NCBI GenBank assembly: GCA_020248985.1
Contig: JADCGL010000030.1
Coordinates: 1 to 64,000, forward strand
Origin: Telmatospirillum sp.
GTDB taxonomy: Bacteria > Pseudomonadota > Alphaproteobacteria > CACIAM-22H2
Length of the DNA: 64,000 nucleotides
Reading direction: 5' to 3'
In this document: positions 27,959-36,100 of the stretch, piece by piece
How the letters are laid out: every line of letters starts with the position of its first letter
Position numbering within the stretch: position 1 is the first letter of the stretch
The notes under the pieces: generated by a model
What the model was told of the DNA's origin: nothing
Databases searched by the model: none
Seen by the model: the letters and a program-made list of their open reading frames with translations, nothing else
Translations under genes and position numbers: made by a program

Positions 27959-29200
27959 GTGACTGCGTCAGCCAAGCGTCTCCGGGCGATTTTCGCCGTG
28001 TCAGCGGCAACGCTGACGCTTGGTGCCTGCGCCGAGCTCAAATTCGGCGTGAACGCCGTCAAGCAGATGCAGGGCCCGGCCGAGCAGTCCGCAGCGCCGC
28101 TCGTGCGCCCGCAAGGCATCTACAAAGTCGGCGAGCCCTATCAGATCGCGGGTGCTTGGTACTATCCGGCCGAAGACTGGTCCTATGCCGAAACCGGCAT
28201 TGCCTCGTTCTACGGCGGCGAGCGCAGCGGCACCGATTTCCACGGCAAGCTCACCGCCAACGGCGAGCTTTACGACATGAACGCGCTGACGGCGGCACAC
28301 ACCACGCTGCCGATGCCGAGCCTCGTGCGCGTGACCAACCTCGAAAACGGCCGTTCGATCGTGCTGCGCGTCAACGACCGCGGGCCGTTTGCGCGCGGCC
28401 GCATTATCGACGTGTCGCGCCGGGCCGCACAGTTGCTGGGATTCGAAGGGCAAGGGACCGCGCGCGTCCGCGTCGAAATCCAGGCCGAGGAAAGCCAACG
28501 CCTCAAAGCCGCCCTCACGGGCCGCGACGAAAACCAAACGGTTGCGGCCGTGCCGCGCACGGCTGTTGCGTCCGATGCGCTGCCGCCGCCGCCCGGCGCG
28601 CGCGAAACGCGCACGCAGGCCGCAGCGCTTCCGCCACCTTCGGCGACCTTGCCGACCGCGCGCACGGACCCTGCGCGCGCCGCCCAGCCAACCACCCGCC
28701 AGGGCCGCCCCCGCGAAACGCAGGCCCCGTTGGCGCGCCAGGCCGCCCCGATCCAGACCCAAGCGGCCAACGATCCTGTGCCGGCACCGGCGCCGAGTGG
28801 GGCACCGGCCGCACGCACGGCCCAGCCGGTGATGGGCCGCAACAATCAAGCCGTCGCAGCCCCGCCGACTCCTGTCGCACCGCGCAATGCCGCCGGATCG
28901 CCCGAAGTCGCGGCCTTGCCAGTCGAACAGCAGGCGACGGCCCGACCGACGCTGACGCAAGGCCAGGCGCTGCGTACCAATCTGTGGGTACAAGCCGGGG
29001 CGTTCGGAAACTACGAAAACGCCTATCGTCTGTCGGTGCGTCTGTCGCGCTACGGGTCGGCGCGGGTCTTGCCCGCGACGGTCAACGGCGCGCAAGTCTA
29101 TCGCGTGCGCGTGGGGCCACTTGCCGATGTCGGCGAAGCGGATAAGGTCCTCGATCAGATGGCCGTCGATGTGCCCGAAGCGCGCATCGTCGTCGATTGA
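27959..29200 (+). CDS. rlpA: Septal ring lytic transglycosylase RlpA, lipoprotein with SPOR domain
   Basis: RlpA cleaves denuded glycan at the division septum. From the GTG at 27959 the product is 413 residues: lipobox LGAC (Cys24), a double-psi beta-barrel domain (about 78-170) with TGIASFYGG and NDRGPFARGRIIDVS, and a Pro/Ala-rich linker. A C-terminal SPOR domain (about 338-413, LWVQAGAFGNYENA to VYRVRVGPL) binds denuded peptidoglycan. AGGGG lies about 12 bases before the GTG; an upstream TTG at 27914 would give a longer, less convincing signal. It starts an operon with a D,D-carboxypeptidase, tmk and holB. Confidence 0.92.
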   Translation: MTASAKRLRAIFAVSAATLTLGACAELKFGVNAVKQMQGPAEQSAAPLVRPQGIYKVGEPYQIAGAWYYPAEDWSYAETGIASFYGGERSGTDFHGKLTANGELYDMNALTAAHTTLPMPSLVRVTNLENGRSIVLRVNDRGPFARGRIIDVSRRAAQLLGFEGQGTARVRVEIQAEESQRLKAALTGRDENQTVAAVPRTAVASDALPPPPGARETRTQAAALPPPSATLPTARTDPARAAQPTTRQGRPRETQAPLARQAAPIQTQAANDPVPAPAPSGAPAARTAQPVMGRNNQAVAAPPTPVAPRNAAGSPEVAALPVEQQATARPTLTQGQALRTNLWVQAGAFGNYENAYRLSVRLSRYGSARVLPATVNGAQVYRVRVGPLADVGEADKVLDQMAVDVPEARIVVD

Positions 29201-29211
29201 CGGAGCAAAAA

Positions 29212-30441
29212 ATGATTCGCCTCCTCGTTGTTGCGGCCAGCCTCGCTTTTGTCTCGAGTGCGGCACTGGCCCAAAATCCGGCCCAGCAGCGCCAGAACGC
29301 GCGCCCGGCAGCACCGGCGGCACAGCCGCGTGCGCCCGTCAATCCAGACGCGATGCCCGAGATCACGGCCAAACAGGCGATCGCGATCGACTACCAGACC
29401 GGCTTCGTGATGTTCGAGCGCAATGCCGACGAGCGCATGCCGCCCTCGTCGATGAGCAAGATCATGACGGCTTACATGGTCTTCGAAGCGCTCAAAAACA
29501 AACAGCTCGCCCTCGACGACATGCTGCCCGTCTCCGAGCGCGCCTGGCGCATGCAGGGCTCGAAAATGTTCGTGCCGCTCAACGGGCGCGTCAAGGTCGA
29601 GGACCTGATCAAGGGGATGATCGTCCAGTCCGGCAACGATGCCTGCATCGTGCTGGCCGAAGCGCTCGCGGGCAGTGAAGAAGCGTTTGCCGAACGCATG
29701 AATGTGGTCGGCAAGAAGATGGGCCTCGCCAACACGAATTTCCGCAACGCGACGGGCTGGCCCGATCCCGACCACTACACGACCGCGCGCGACCTCGCCG
29801 CGCTGGCGCGCCGCGTCATCGACGACCATCCGGAATATTACGGCTACTACAAACAGCTCAATTTCACCTTCGGCCGCGACGAACGCACGGGCCGCGAGAT
29901 CACGCAAGGCAACCGCAATCCGCTGCTCTACCGCAATATGGGAGCGGACGGCATCAAGACCGGCCATACGGAGTCGGCCGGCTACGGGCTCACCGCCTCG
30001 GCCACCCGCGACGGGAGGCGCGTGATCGCGGTGTTCAACGGCTGGGCGTCGATGCGGCTGCGCGCCGAAGAGTCCGAACGCATGATCGATTGGGCCTTCC
30101 GCGAGTTCCAGACCTACCGCGTGTTTTCGGCCGGGCAGGAAATCGACCGCGCAGACATCTGGCTCGGCCTCAAATCGAGCGTGCCACTGCTGGCTGGCCA
30201 AGATGTCGCGATTACCATGCCGCGGCGCTTGCGCAACCAGCTGCAGGCCAAAATCAGCTACGATTCGCCTGTGCCGGCGCCGGTTCTGCCGGGCCAGCAA
30301 TTGGGCCGAATTACTTTGAGCGCACCCGGTGTGCCGACCGTCGAAGTGCCGCTGGTGGCCCAGGAAGGGGTGGATCGTTTGGGTTATTCAGGGCGCTTGG
30401 GGGCGGCCGTAAATTACCTCATCTTCGGTGCGAAGAAATGA
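29212..30441 (+). CDS. D-alanyl-D-alanine carboxypeptidase (PBP5/DacF-like)
   Basis: This 409-residue periplasmic penicillin-binding protein trims the terminal D-Ala of peptidoglycan stems. It has a signal peptide (1-20, cut after ALA), the SxxK motif SMSK at 80-83 with the nucleophile Ser80, SGN at 140-142 and KTG at 249-251. A PBP5-type C-terminal domain follows (about 310-390), and the terminus is short and weakly amphipathic. GGAG is 7 bases before the ATG. It lies 11 bases after rlpA, and its TGA overlaps the tmk ATG, so it is firmly in the operon. Confidence 0.93.
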   Translation: MIRLLVVAASLAFVSSAALAQNPAQQRQNARPAAPAAQPRAPVNPDAMPEITAKQAIAIDYQTGFVMFERNADERMPPSSMSKIMTAYMVFEALKNKQLALDDMLPVSERAWRMQGSKMFVPLNGRVKVEDLIKGMIVQSGNDACIVLAEALAGSEEAFAERMNVVGKKMGLANTNFRNATGWPDPDHYTTARDLAALARRVIDDHPEYYGYYKQLNFTFGRDERTGREITQGNRNPLLYRNMGADGIKTGHTESAGYGLTASATRDGRRVIAVFNGWASMRLRAEESERMIDWAFREFQTYRVFSAGQEIDRADIWLGLKSSVPLLAGQDVAITMPRRLRNQLQAKISYDSPVPAPVLPGQQLGRITLSAPGVPTVEVPLVAQEGVDRLGYSGRLGAAVNYLIFGAKK

Positions 30442-31106
30442 CTCTAAGGCCTTCCGATAAAGGAAGGTTTGTTACATTCGAAGGCGGGGAAGGGGTCGGC
30501 AAATCGACCCAGATTCGCCGCCTTGCCGCCGCCCTTGCGGCAGCCGGCATAAATGTTTTGGTCACCCGCGAACCAGGGGCGGCGCCGGGGCTGTTGGCGC
30601 AAGCAAACATGATCCGCCAATTGCTGGTCGAGGGCGAGCCTGGCACTTGGCAGCCCGAAAGCGAAGCGCTGCTCAACTACGCGCAGCGCTTGGAGCATGT
30701 GCGCCGCGTGATCGTCCCGGCCCTCGAAACCGGCCGATGGGTTCTGTGCGACCGTTTTGCTGACTCGACAATGGCCTACCAGGGCTATGGGCATCGGCTA
30801 GGGCCGGGCTTCGTGCGCAAGCTGCACAACCTCGTCCTAGGCCGCCTGAAGCCGGACCTCACTCTGATGTTCGATCTGCCGGTCGAAATCGGCCTCAAGC
30901 GCGCACTCGCGCGCGCCGGGGCCGAGACGCGCTACGAGCGCATGGACATCGCCTTCCACAAACGGCTGCGACAAGGGTTTCGGGCGATCGCAGCGGCCGA
31001 ACCCAAGCGTTGCGCGCGCGTCAAAGCCGACGGCAGCGAAGATCAGGTCGCCGCGCGCATTGCCATGCTGGTCGGCAAGCGATTTGGGGTTAAGCTCGCG
31101 CCGTGA
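30438..31106 (+). CDS. tmk: Thymidylate kinase
   Basis: Tmk phosphorylates dTMP to dTDP. The 222 residues include the P-loop GGEGVGKST at 16-24, the REPG motif (VTREPGAAPG) that binds the substrate, CDRFADSTMAYQGYG, and a basic residue pattern in the lid (RAGAETRYERMD). Length is normal for the bacterial enzyme. Its ATG overlaps the carboxypeptidase stop, and its TGA overlaps the GTG of holB. Confidence 0.96.
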   Translation: MTLRPSDKGRFVTFEGGEGVGKSTQIRRLAAALAAAGINVLVTREPGAAPGLLAQANMIRQLLVEGEPGTWQPESEALLNYAQRLEHVRRVIVPALETGRWVLCDRFADSTMAYQGYGHRLGPGFVRKLHNLVLGRLKPDLTLMFDLPVEIGLKRALARAGAETRYERMDIAFHKRLRQGFRAIAAAEPKRCARVKADGSEDQVAARIAMLVGKRFGVKLAP

Positions 31107-32206
31107 ACGCCGACGATCCATCCTTGTCGCCCGATCCACGGGCCAATCCCGATTTGCGCGGCCATGAAGCGGCCGAAGCGATGCTGCTGTCGGCGTGGAA
31201 TTCGGGCCGCCTGCCGCATGCCTGGCTGATTGCGGGCCCGCGCGGCGTGGGCAAAGCCACGCTCGCCTTCCGGTTCGCGCGTTTTGCGCTGGCGCAGGGT
31301 GTGCCCGAAAACGGCGGGCTGTTCGGCGGCCCGCCTGCCAAGCCCACGTCGCTCGCACTCGCCGCCGACCATCCGGTTTTCCGGCGCGTGGCCGCCGAAG
31401 GCCATGCCGACATGATGACGCTGACCTCGGGCATGCCGCAGCCCGAGCGGCAGAACAAACCGTCCGAAGACATCACGGTCTATTGGGTGCGGCGCGCAGT
31501 CGATCTCCTGCATCGCACGGCGGCCGAGGGCGGTTGGCGCGTCGTCGTCGTCGATACGGCAGAAGACATGAACCTTCCGGCCGCCAATGCGCTCCTCAAA
31601 GCACTCGAAGAACCGTCGCCCAATTGCCTGCTGATTTTGGTGTCGAACGCGCCGGGCCGCCTGCTGCCGACGATCCGCTCGCGCTGCCGGGCGCTGTTCC
31701 TGCAGCCCTTGGCGTCCGACGAAGTCGATCGGCTCCTGCGGCTTTATCGCCCTGGCTTGGCAGCCGACGAACGGTCGTTGCTGATGGGCCTGTGCGAAGG
31801 CTCGATCGGCCGCGCGATCGAGCTTGCCGATCGCGGCGGAGCGGCCCTCTACCAGAAACTTCTCGATCTTTTGGCCGGCCTGCCGCAGCTCGATTACGGC
31901 GCCGTGCAAAGTTTTGCCGACGGGCTCGGCCGCAAGGGCGAGGAGGCGCAGACGGGATTGCGCACGGCCCTCGATCTCATGGGCGGCATCGTACATCGGC
32001 TCGCGCGCATTGCGGCCGGCGACGGGCGCAGCCTTGCGGCCGAAGCGCAGCTTGCCGCACGCTGCGCGCGCCGTGGGCCGCTGCCTTGGGTCGAAGCATG
32101 GGACCGGCTCGGGCGGCTCGGAAGTGCGGGCGAGGGGCTCAATCTCGACCGCAAGGCCGTGCTGATTTCGGCCTTCACGGCCTTCCAAACCGCGGCGCAA
32201 GCCTAG
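31103..32206 (+). CDS. holB: DNA polymerase III subunit delta'
   Basis: The clamp-loader subunit delta' opens the sliding clamp together with delta and gamma/tau. The 367 residues show an AAA+ fold with GPRGVGKAT at 45-53, VVDTAEDMNLPAANALLKALEEP (a sensor/Walker-B-like region typical of delta') and SRCRALFLQPL. It uses a GTG start overlapping the tmk stop (GTGA). The N-terminal zinc Cys cluster found in some homologues is absent, as in many alphaproteobacterial ones. Confidence 0.92.
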   Translation: MNADDPSLSPDPRANPDLRGHEAAEAMLLSAWNSGRLPHAWLIAGPRGVGKATLAFRFARFALAQGVPENGGLFGGPPAKPTSLALAADHPVFRRVAAEGHADMMTLTSGMPQPERQNKPSEDITVYWVRRAVDLLHRTAAEGGWRVVVVDTAEDMNLPAANALLKALEEPSPNCLLILVSNAPGRLLPTIRSRCRALFLQPLASDEVDRLLRLYRPGLAADERSLLMGLCEGSIGRAIELADRGGAALYQKLLDLLAGLPQLDYGAVQSFADGLGRKGEEAQTGLRTALDLMGGIVHRLARIAAGDGRSLAAEAQLAARCARRGPLPWVEAWDRLGRLGSAGEGLNLDRKAVLISAFTAFQTAAQA

Positions 32207-32253
32207 TGCGGGAACAAACCTCTGGGCCCGCGCGTTCTTTCGGCAAGACCGAC

Positions 32254-33291
32254 ATGCGCCCAAATTTCCGACTTTTGCCGACAGCGGCGATTTATCTGGC
32301 GATCGCCGGGCTTGCGTATGCGCAAGAGCCGCCGGATCCAAAAGCCGGCACGTTGTCGGTCGTGGTCGAGAACGACAAATTCGGTTCGTTCAACCAAAGC
32401 AAGCAAACCGACCGCAACTTCACCAACGGCATTCGCCTCAACTGGATATCCGAGCCGCGCGCGACGCCGCGTTGGGGCCGCGAATTGGCGGCATGGGTGC
32501 CGATGTTTCCGGACGGCGGGACGACGCGCGTTGGCTACGCGTTCGGGCAGAACATGTATACGCCCGAAAACATCGTCGCGCGCGATTTGCAGCTGCGCGA
32601 CCGGCCTTATTCGGGCTGGACTTATCTCGGTGCCGCAATCACGAGCGACCGCGACGACGAGGGCCAAGGCCGGCTCGACACGCTGGAGCTCAATATCGGC
32701 ATTGTCGGCCCGCAAAGCTACGCGGGCGAGACGCAGCGCGAATACCATCGCCTGATCGGCGCGCAGGTGCCGCAGGGCTGGAAGAATCAGCTGCGCAACG
32801 AGCCCGGTGCGGTGCTGTTCTACGAGCGCAAATGGCGCAATATCGGCCGCTCCGATCTGCTGCCCGGCATCGAGGGCGATTTCTCGCCGCATATCGGCGC
32901 TTCGCTCGGCAACGTGTTCACTTATGCCGGTACGGGCCTCACTCTGCGCATTGGCCATAATCTTTCAACCGACTATGGCGCGCCGCGCATCCGCCCGGGC
33001 CTTGCGGGCTCGATGCATTTCGACACGCCGCGCGAACGGCCTTTTGCGTTCTACGGCTTCATCGGCATCGAGGGGCGCGCCGTCGCCCGCGACATCACGC
33101 TCGACGGCAACAGTTTCGCACGCAGCCATTCGGTCGACCGGCGGCCGCTGGTGGGCGACGTGCAGTTCGGCTTTGCGGCGATCTACGCGCCGGTGCGCGC
33201 AACCTTCACGTATGTTGTGCGCACGCGCGAATTCGAAACCCAACGCAACGCCGACAGGTTCGGGGCCGTTTCGCTGTCGGTGAAATTCTAG
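32254..33291 (+). CDS. LpxR-like lipid A deacylase / outer membrane beta-barrel
   Basis: The 345-residue protein has a signal peptide (about 1-23, ending AYAQ). Its pattern fits the LpxR family: VVVENDKFGSF, then TDRNFTNGIRLNW, AFGQNMYTPENI and YSGWTYLGA. LpxR removes the 3'-acyloxyacyl group of lipid A in the outer membrane; the Asn, Asp and aromatic residues around ENDKF and NFTNG are where the active site is expected. C-terminal alternating strands end in Phe (VSLSVKF), a common outer-membrane signature. It starts 47 bases after holB and may be cotranscribed. Many such genes are annotated only as DUF2219. Confidence 0.83.
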   Translation: MRPNFRLLPTAAIYLAIAGLAYAQEPPDPKAGTLSVVVENDKFGSFNQSKQTDRNFTNGIRLNWISEPRATPRWGRELAAWVPMFPDGGTTRVGYAFGQNMYTPENIVARDLQLRDRPYSGWTYLGAAITSDRDDEGQGRLDTLELNIGIVGPQSYAGETQREYHRLIGAQVPQGWKNQLRNEPGAVLFYERKWRNIGRSDLLPGIEGDFSPHIGASLGNVFTYAGTGLTLRIGHNLSTDYGAPRIRPGLAGSMHFDTPRERPFAFYGFIGIEGRAVARDITLDGNSFARSHSVDRRPLVGDVQFGFAAIYAPVRATFTYVVRTREFETQRNADRFGAVSLSVKF

Positions 33292-34505
33292 AACAGCGCG
33301 AAGACATGGCCGTAGGCGATCATGGGGGCGATCGCCGCATGCACGATCTTGTGCGCGGCGTTCGCACCGACGATGCCGTCGGCGACCGCGCGCGTTTCGA
33401 TGTCGGCCAGCGTGCGCTGCCCGTCGATCAGCGCCAGAATGCGGCCCATTTCGGCGGGCGTGAAAAACCGATGGCCCTCGCGTGCAAATGCCAAGGCATT
33501 GCCCTCGGCGGTCGGTCCGACAAAGCTCGGATGGCGTACCGGGATCGTCGCGGTCCAGTCGGCCGTGTCGATATCGAAGCGGATGCGCGCCACATAGTCG
33601 GGGCGGGCCGCTACGAAGCTGTGCGTTCCCTGGCTTTGCGTGAGCAGGTCGCACACATGCGCCTCAGTGCGCGCATCGAGCGTTTCAGCGAGGCGCTGGA
33701 TCGGATGGTCGGCGGCAAAGCGCGCGGCGAGACTGTAGCGAAAGCCTTCTTGCCAAGCCATGAAGGCAAGCCCGTTGTTTTCGCAAAACGCATAGATCTC
33801 GGGCACGCTGTAGGCGCGATCCACGGGATTGAGAAAACTGTCGACGATGCCGGCGTCGAATTTCATGTCTTTGGTCGAGTTGATGTAGGTATTGGCCGTG
33901 TGGTGGGTGGGGAGGGCGCCGATCACGGCTTTAACCATCTCGACCGATTGCGGCGACTGATCGAGGCCCAACAGGCGAAACGCTTCCTGCAGCATGTAAA
34001 CGCCAACGCGCAGGCCCTTGCCGTACACCATCAGATCGAGCACGCCTTCGGGCCGCAGGCAGCCCGCAAGGGCGCGCAAGCCTGCATCGGGATCGCCCAT
34101 ATGGTGCAATACGCCGGTCGAGACGATGAGGTCGAAATCGCGACCGAGTTCGGCGACGTCGAGAATGTTTTTCTCGAGCAGTACCAGATTGTCGAGACCG
34201 TGCTTGCGCACGAGAAACGCCTGCCGCTCGAGGCTTTCGGCCGAAAGATCGATGCCGACGAAGCGGCAGTCGCGATTGTGGTAGGCGAAATACGCAGCCT
34301 GCACGGTGCCGCAGCCGGCAATCAGAATGTCGAGCGGTTGGCGCTTGCGCCGATGTGGCCAGTATTTCGGCCACAGCCCCGAAGGTTCGCCCCGGATGCG
34401 CGCACCGCTCGCCACGAATTGTTCGAGATCTTCGACCGGCTGCGGATAGACCCAGTTTTTGTACTGGGCGGCAATCTTGGCCGAAGCCGGTTCGCTGGGC
34501 GACAT
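33288..34505 (-). CDS. Class I SAM-dependent methyltransferase with large C-terminal region
   Basis: The 405-residue protein has a Rossmann methyltransferase core (about 55-200) with motif I ILIAGCGTVQ, acidic strand end FVGIDLS, FDLIVSTGVLHHMGDP (motif IV) and a post-motif LRPEGVLDLMVYG. The C-terminal half (about 210-405) is unrecognised and ends in a winged-helix-like stretch (FFTPAEMGRILALIDGQRTL). The substrate is unknown; I would not call it a cyclopropane synthase. The ATG at 34505 is in frame with the core; an upstream TTG exists. Its stop shares CTAG with the LpxR-like gene. Confidence 0.8.
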   Translation of the reverse strand: MSPSEPASAKIAAQYKNWVYPQPVEDLEQFVASGARIRGEPSGLWPKYWPHRRKRQPLDILIAGCGTVQAAYFAYHNRDCRFVGIDLSAESLERQAFLVRKHGLDNLVLLEKNILDVAELGRDFDLIVSTGVLHHMGDPDAGLRALAGCLRPEGVLDLMVYGKGLRVGVYMLQEAFRLLGLDQSPQSVEMVKAVIGALPTHHTANTYINSTKDMKFDAGIVDSFLNPVDRAYSVPEIYAFCENNGLAFMAWQEGFRYSLAARFAADHPIQRLAETLDARTEAHVCDLLTQSQGTHSFVAARPDYVARIRFDIDTADWTATIPVRHPSFVGPTAEGNALAFAREGHRFFTPAEMGRILALIDGQRTLADIETRAVADGIVGANAAHKIVHAAIAPMIAYGHVFALF

Positions 34506-34577
34506 TAGGGGTTCCCGAGGCTGCGCGATGAAAGCAACGATTCGCGCCGCCAGCGTAGCGGAGGGCGCCAAAAGCAG

Positions 34578-34610
34578 AAAGGGCAGCGCTGGATCCAGCG
34601 CCGCCCTTTT
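34578..34610 (-). terminator. Palindromic terminator downstream of tRNA-Asn
   Basis: A near-perfect hairpin spans 34581-34606 (GGGC / GCCC around a 16-base palindrome with GGATCC in its centre, one A-C mismatch). On the minus strand it is followed by a T-rich run, and TTTT flanks it on the other side as well. It ends transcription of tRNA-Asn on the minus strand and could also act on the plus strand. Confidence 0.6.
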
Positions 34611-34619
34611 GCGAATAAA

Positions 34620-34694
34620 TGGCTCCCTGGGTTAGATTCGAACTAACGACCAGCCGATTAACAGTCGGCTGCTCTACCGCTGAGCTACCAGGGA
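34620..34694 (-). tRNA. tRNA-Asn (anticodon GTT)
   Basis: A 75-base asparagine tRNA with encoded CCA. The acceptor pairs TCCCTGG with CCAGGGA, the T arm is GTTAG-TTCGAAT-CTAAC, and the anticodon GTT (34660-34662) lies in loop CTGTTAA. It is followed on the same strand by a palindromic terminator. Confidence 0.97.
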
Positions 34695-34779
34695 ACGGAT
34701 GACGCCTGCATATAACAAAACGCCCGGCCAGCGCCATAGCAAAAATCGCAGAAGGTGCGGGCTAGCCCCCCCATACGAT

Positions 34780-34854
34780 TGGAGGCCGGGGGCGGAATCG
34801 AACCGCCGTATAGGGGATTTGCAGTCCCCTGCATTACCACTTTGCTACCCGGCC
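34780..34854 (-). tRNA. tRNA-Cys (anticodon GCA)
   Basis: A 75-base cysteine tRNA with encoded CCA and the U73 discriminator expected for tRNA-Cys. The acceptor pairs GGCCGGG with CCCGGCC, the T arm is GGCGG-TTCGATT-CCGCC, and the anticodon GCA (34820-34822) sits in loop CTGCAAA. Confidence 0.97.
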
Positions 34855-34964
34855 CCGGGTCGCGGACAGGACGTATAGTCAGGACCGCCGCAAGGGTCAA
34901 CAGGCGGGCGTTGCCGCAGTGCAACAGCACATGGATACGGATGTCCCTGCGCGGGTCGGTACAA

Positions 34965-34993
34965 TTGTCACGTCGTCGTTAAGGACTTATAAG
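34965..34993 (+). promoter_or_regulatory. Sigma70-like promoter upstream of pcm
   Basis: TTGTCA (34965-34970) and TATAAG (34988-34993) are spaced by exactly 17 bases. The transcript would start near 35000, giving a leader of about 63 bases for pcm. That leader contains a small hairpin (TGTCGG/CCGACA) near 35014-35030. Confidence 0.55.
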
Positions 34994-35062
34994 ATATAGT
35001 CTTGCGAATCGTTCTGTCGGATTCGCCGACAAGTGCGCTCGTTTTTGCAGGTGCCCAAAAGC

Positions 35063-35716
35063 ATGGATTTCGCTGCCGCCCGCTTGAATATGGTCGAAAG
35101 CCAGCTGCGCACCAACCGCGTCGTCGATACGCGGCTGGTCGAGGCGATGGCTGCGGTTCCGCGCGAGGCGTTTCTGCCGTCCCAACTGCGCGCGATCGCG
35201 TATGTGGACGAAGACATTGCGCTCGGCAATGGGCGCTACCTGATGGAGCCGATGGTATTCGCACGGCTCGTGCAAAGCGCCCAAATGGCGCAAGGTGCGC
35301 GGGTTTTGCTGGTCGGCAGCGGTTGCGGCTACGGCGCTGCGGTTTTGGCGCATATGGGCATGCATGTGACAGCGCTTGAATCCGACGCCGGACTTGCCGC
35401 TGCAGCGCGTGCGGCATGTGCAGCGAACGACGCTGCTTCGGTTACGACGGTCGAAGGGCCTTTGGAATCCGGGTGGCCTGCCGCCGTCCCCTACGATGCG
35501 GTTCTTTTCGAAGGCGGGATCGGCGATTTGCCGCCGGCCTACGCCGCCCAAGTCGGCGAAGGCGGGCGCCTGCTCGCCGTCGTAGCGCCGCCCGAACGCC
35601 AGGGCAAAGCCACGTTGTGGCAGAAATTCTCCAGCAGCTTGACCGCGCGAGTCTTGTTCGATGCCGCAACGCCGCTGTTGCCGGGCATGGCCCGCGAGCC
35701 GGGGTTTGTGTTTTGA
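35063..35716 (+). CDS. pcm: Protein-L-isoaspartate O-methyltransferase (Pcm-like)
   Basis: The 217-residue SAM-dependent methyltransferase repairs isoaspartyl residues in aged proteins. It has the N-terminal helices typical of the family (ARLNMVESQLRTNRVVDTRLV, then VPREAFLP), motif I VLLVGSGCGYGAAVLA and the acidic strand end TALESD. The Pcm substrate loop is less strictly conserved than in E. coli, as in many alphaproteobacterial relatives next to tolC, where the real target is less certain. AGGTG lies upstream of the ATG at 35063. The stop overlaps the rhodanese start. Confidence 0.85.
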   Translation: MDFAAARLNMVESQLRTNRVVDTRLVEAMAAVPREAFLPSQLRAIAYVDEDIALGNGRYLMEPMVFARLVQSAQMAQGARVLLVGSGCGYGAAVLAHMGMHVTALESDAGLAAAARAACAANDAASVTTVEGPLESGWPAAVPYDAVLFEGGIGDLPPAYAAQVGEGGRLLAVVAPPERQGKATLWQKFSSSLTARVLFDAATPLLPGMAREPGFVF

Positions 35717-36075
35717 TCGCAGCCGCCAATATTCCGGCCGCTCATGTCGAAGCGCCGCCGCTGCAGATCGAGCCCGAAACCTTGGCCGCATGGCGTGCGG
35801 AAGCGGTCGTGCATACGCTGATCGATGTGCGCGAACCCTGGGAGACCGAGCTTTGCCGCATCGACGGCAGCCTCGATTTGCCAATGGGCGAGATCCAAGA
35901 ATCGCTCGACCGCGTCCCGAACGACCGTCCCGTCGTCGTGCTGTGCCATCACGGCATGCGCTCGATGCAAGTCGTCGGCTGGTTGCGCGGGCAGGGCTGG
36001 GACAAGGCGACCAATCTGCGCGGCGGCATCGAGCTGTGGGCATCGCGCATCGATCCCGGCATGCGCCGCTACTGA
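35713..36075 (+). CDS. Rhodanese-like domain protein
   Basis: This 120-residue single-domain rhodanese has the active-site Cys in VVVLCHHGMRSMQV and an N-terminal VHTLIDVREPWETELC. It would transfer sulfane sulfur or act as a regulatory Cys protein. It most plausibly starts at the TTG at 35713, which overlaps the pcm stop as TTGA; no upstream in-frame Met fits. It is 25 bases before tolC, so all three genes probably form one operon. Confidence 0.82.
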   Translation: MIAAANIPAAHVEAPPLQIEPETLAAWRAEAVVHTLIDVREPWETELCRIDGSLDLPMGEIQESLDRVPNDRPVVVLCHHGMRSMQVVGWLRGQGWDKATNLRGGIELWASRIDPGMRRY

Positions 36076-36100
36076 GTTTCGTTTGAGGAGCAATTTGACG

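Noticed and set aside
34620-34854. tRNA-Asn/tRNA-Cys cluster as an integration hotspot
   Set aside because: No integrase, no direct repeat of a tRNA 3' end and no change in composition nearby.
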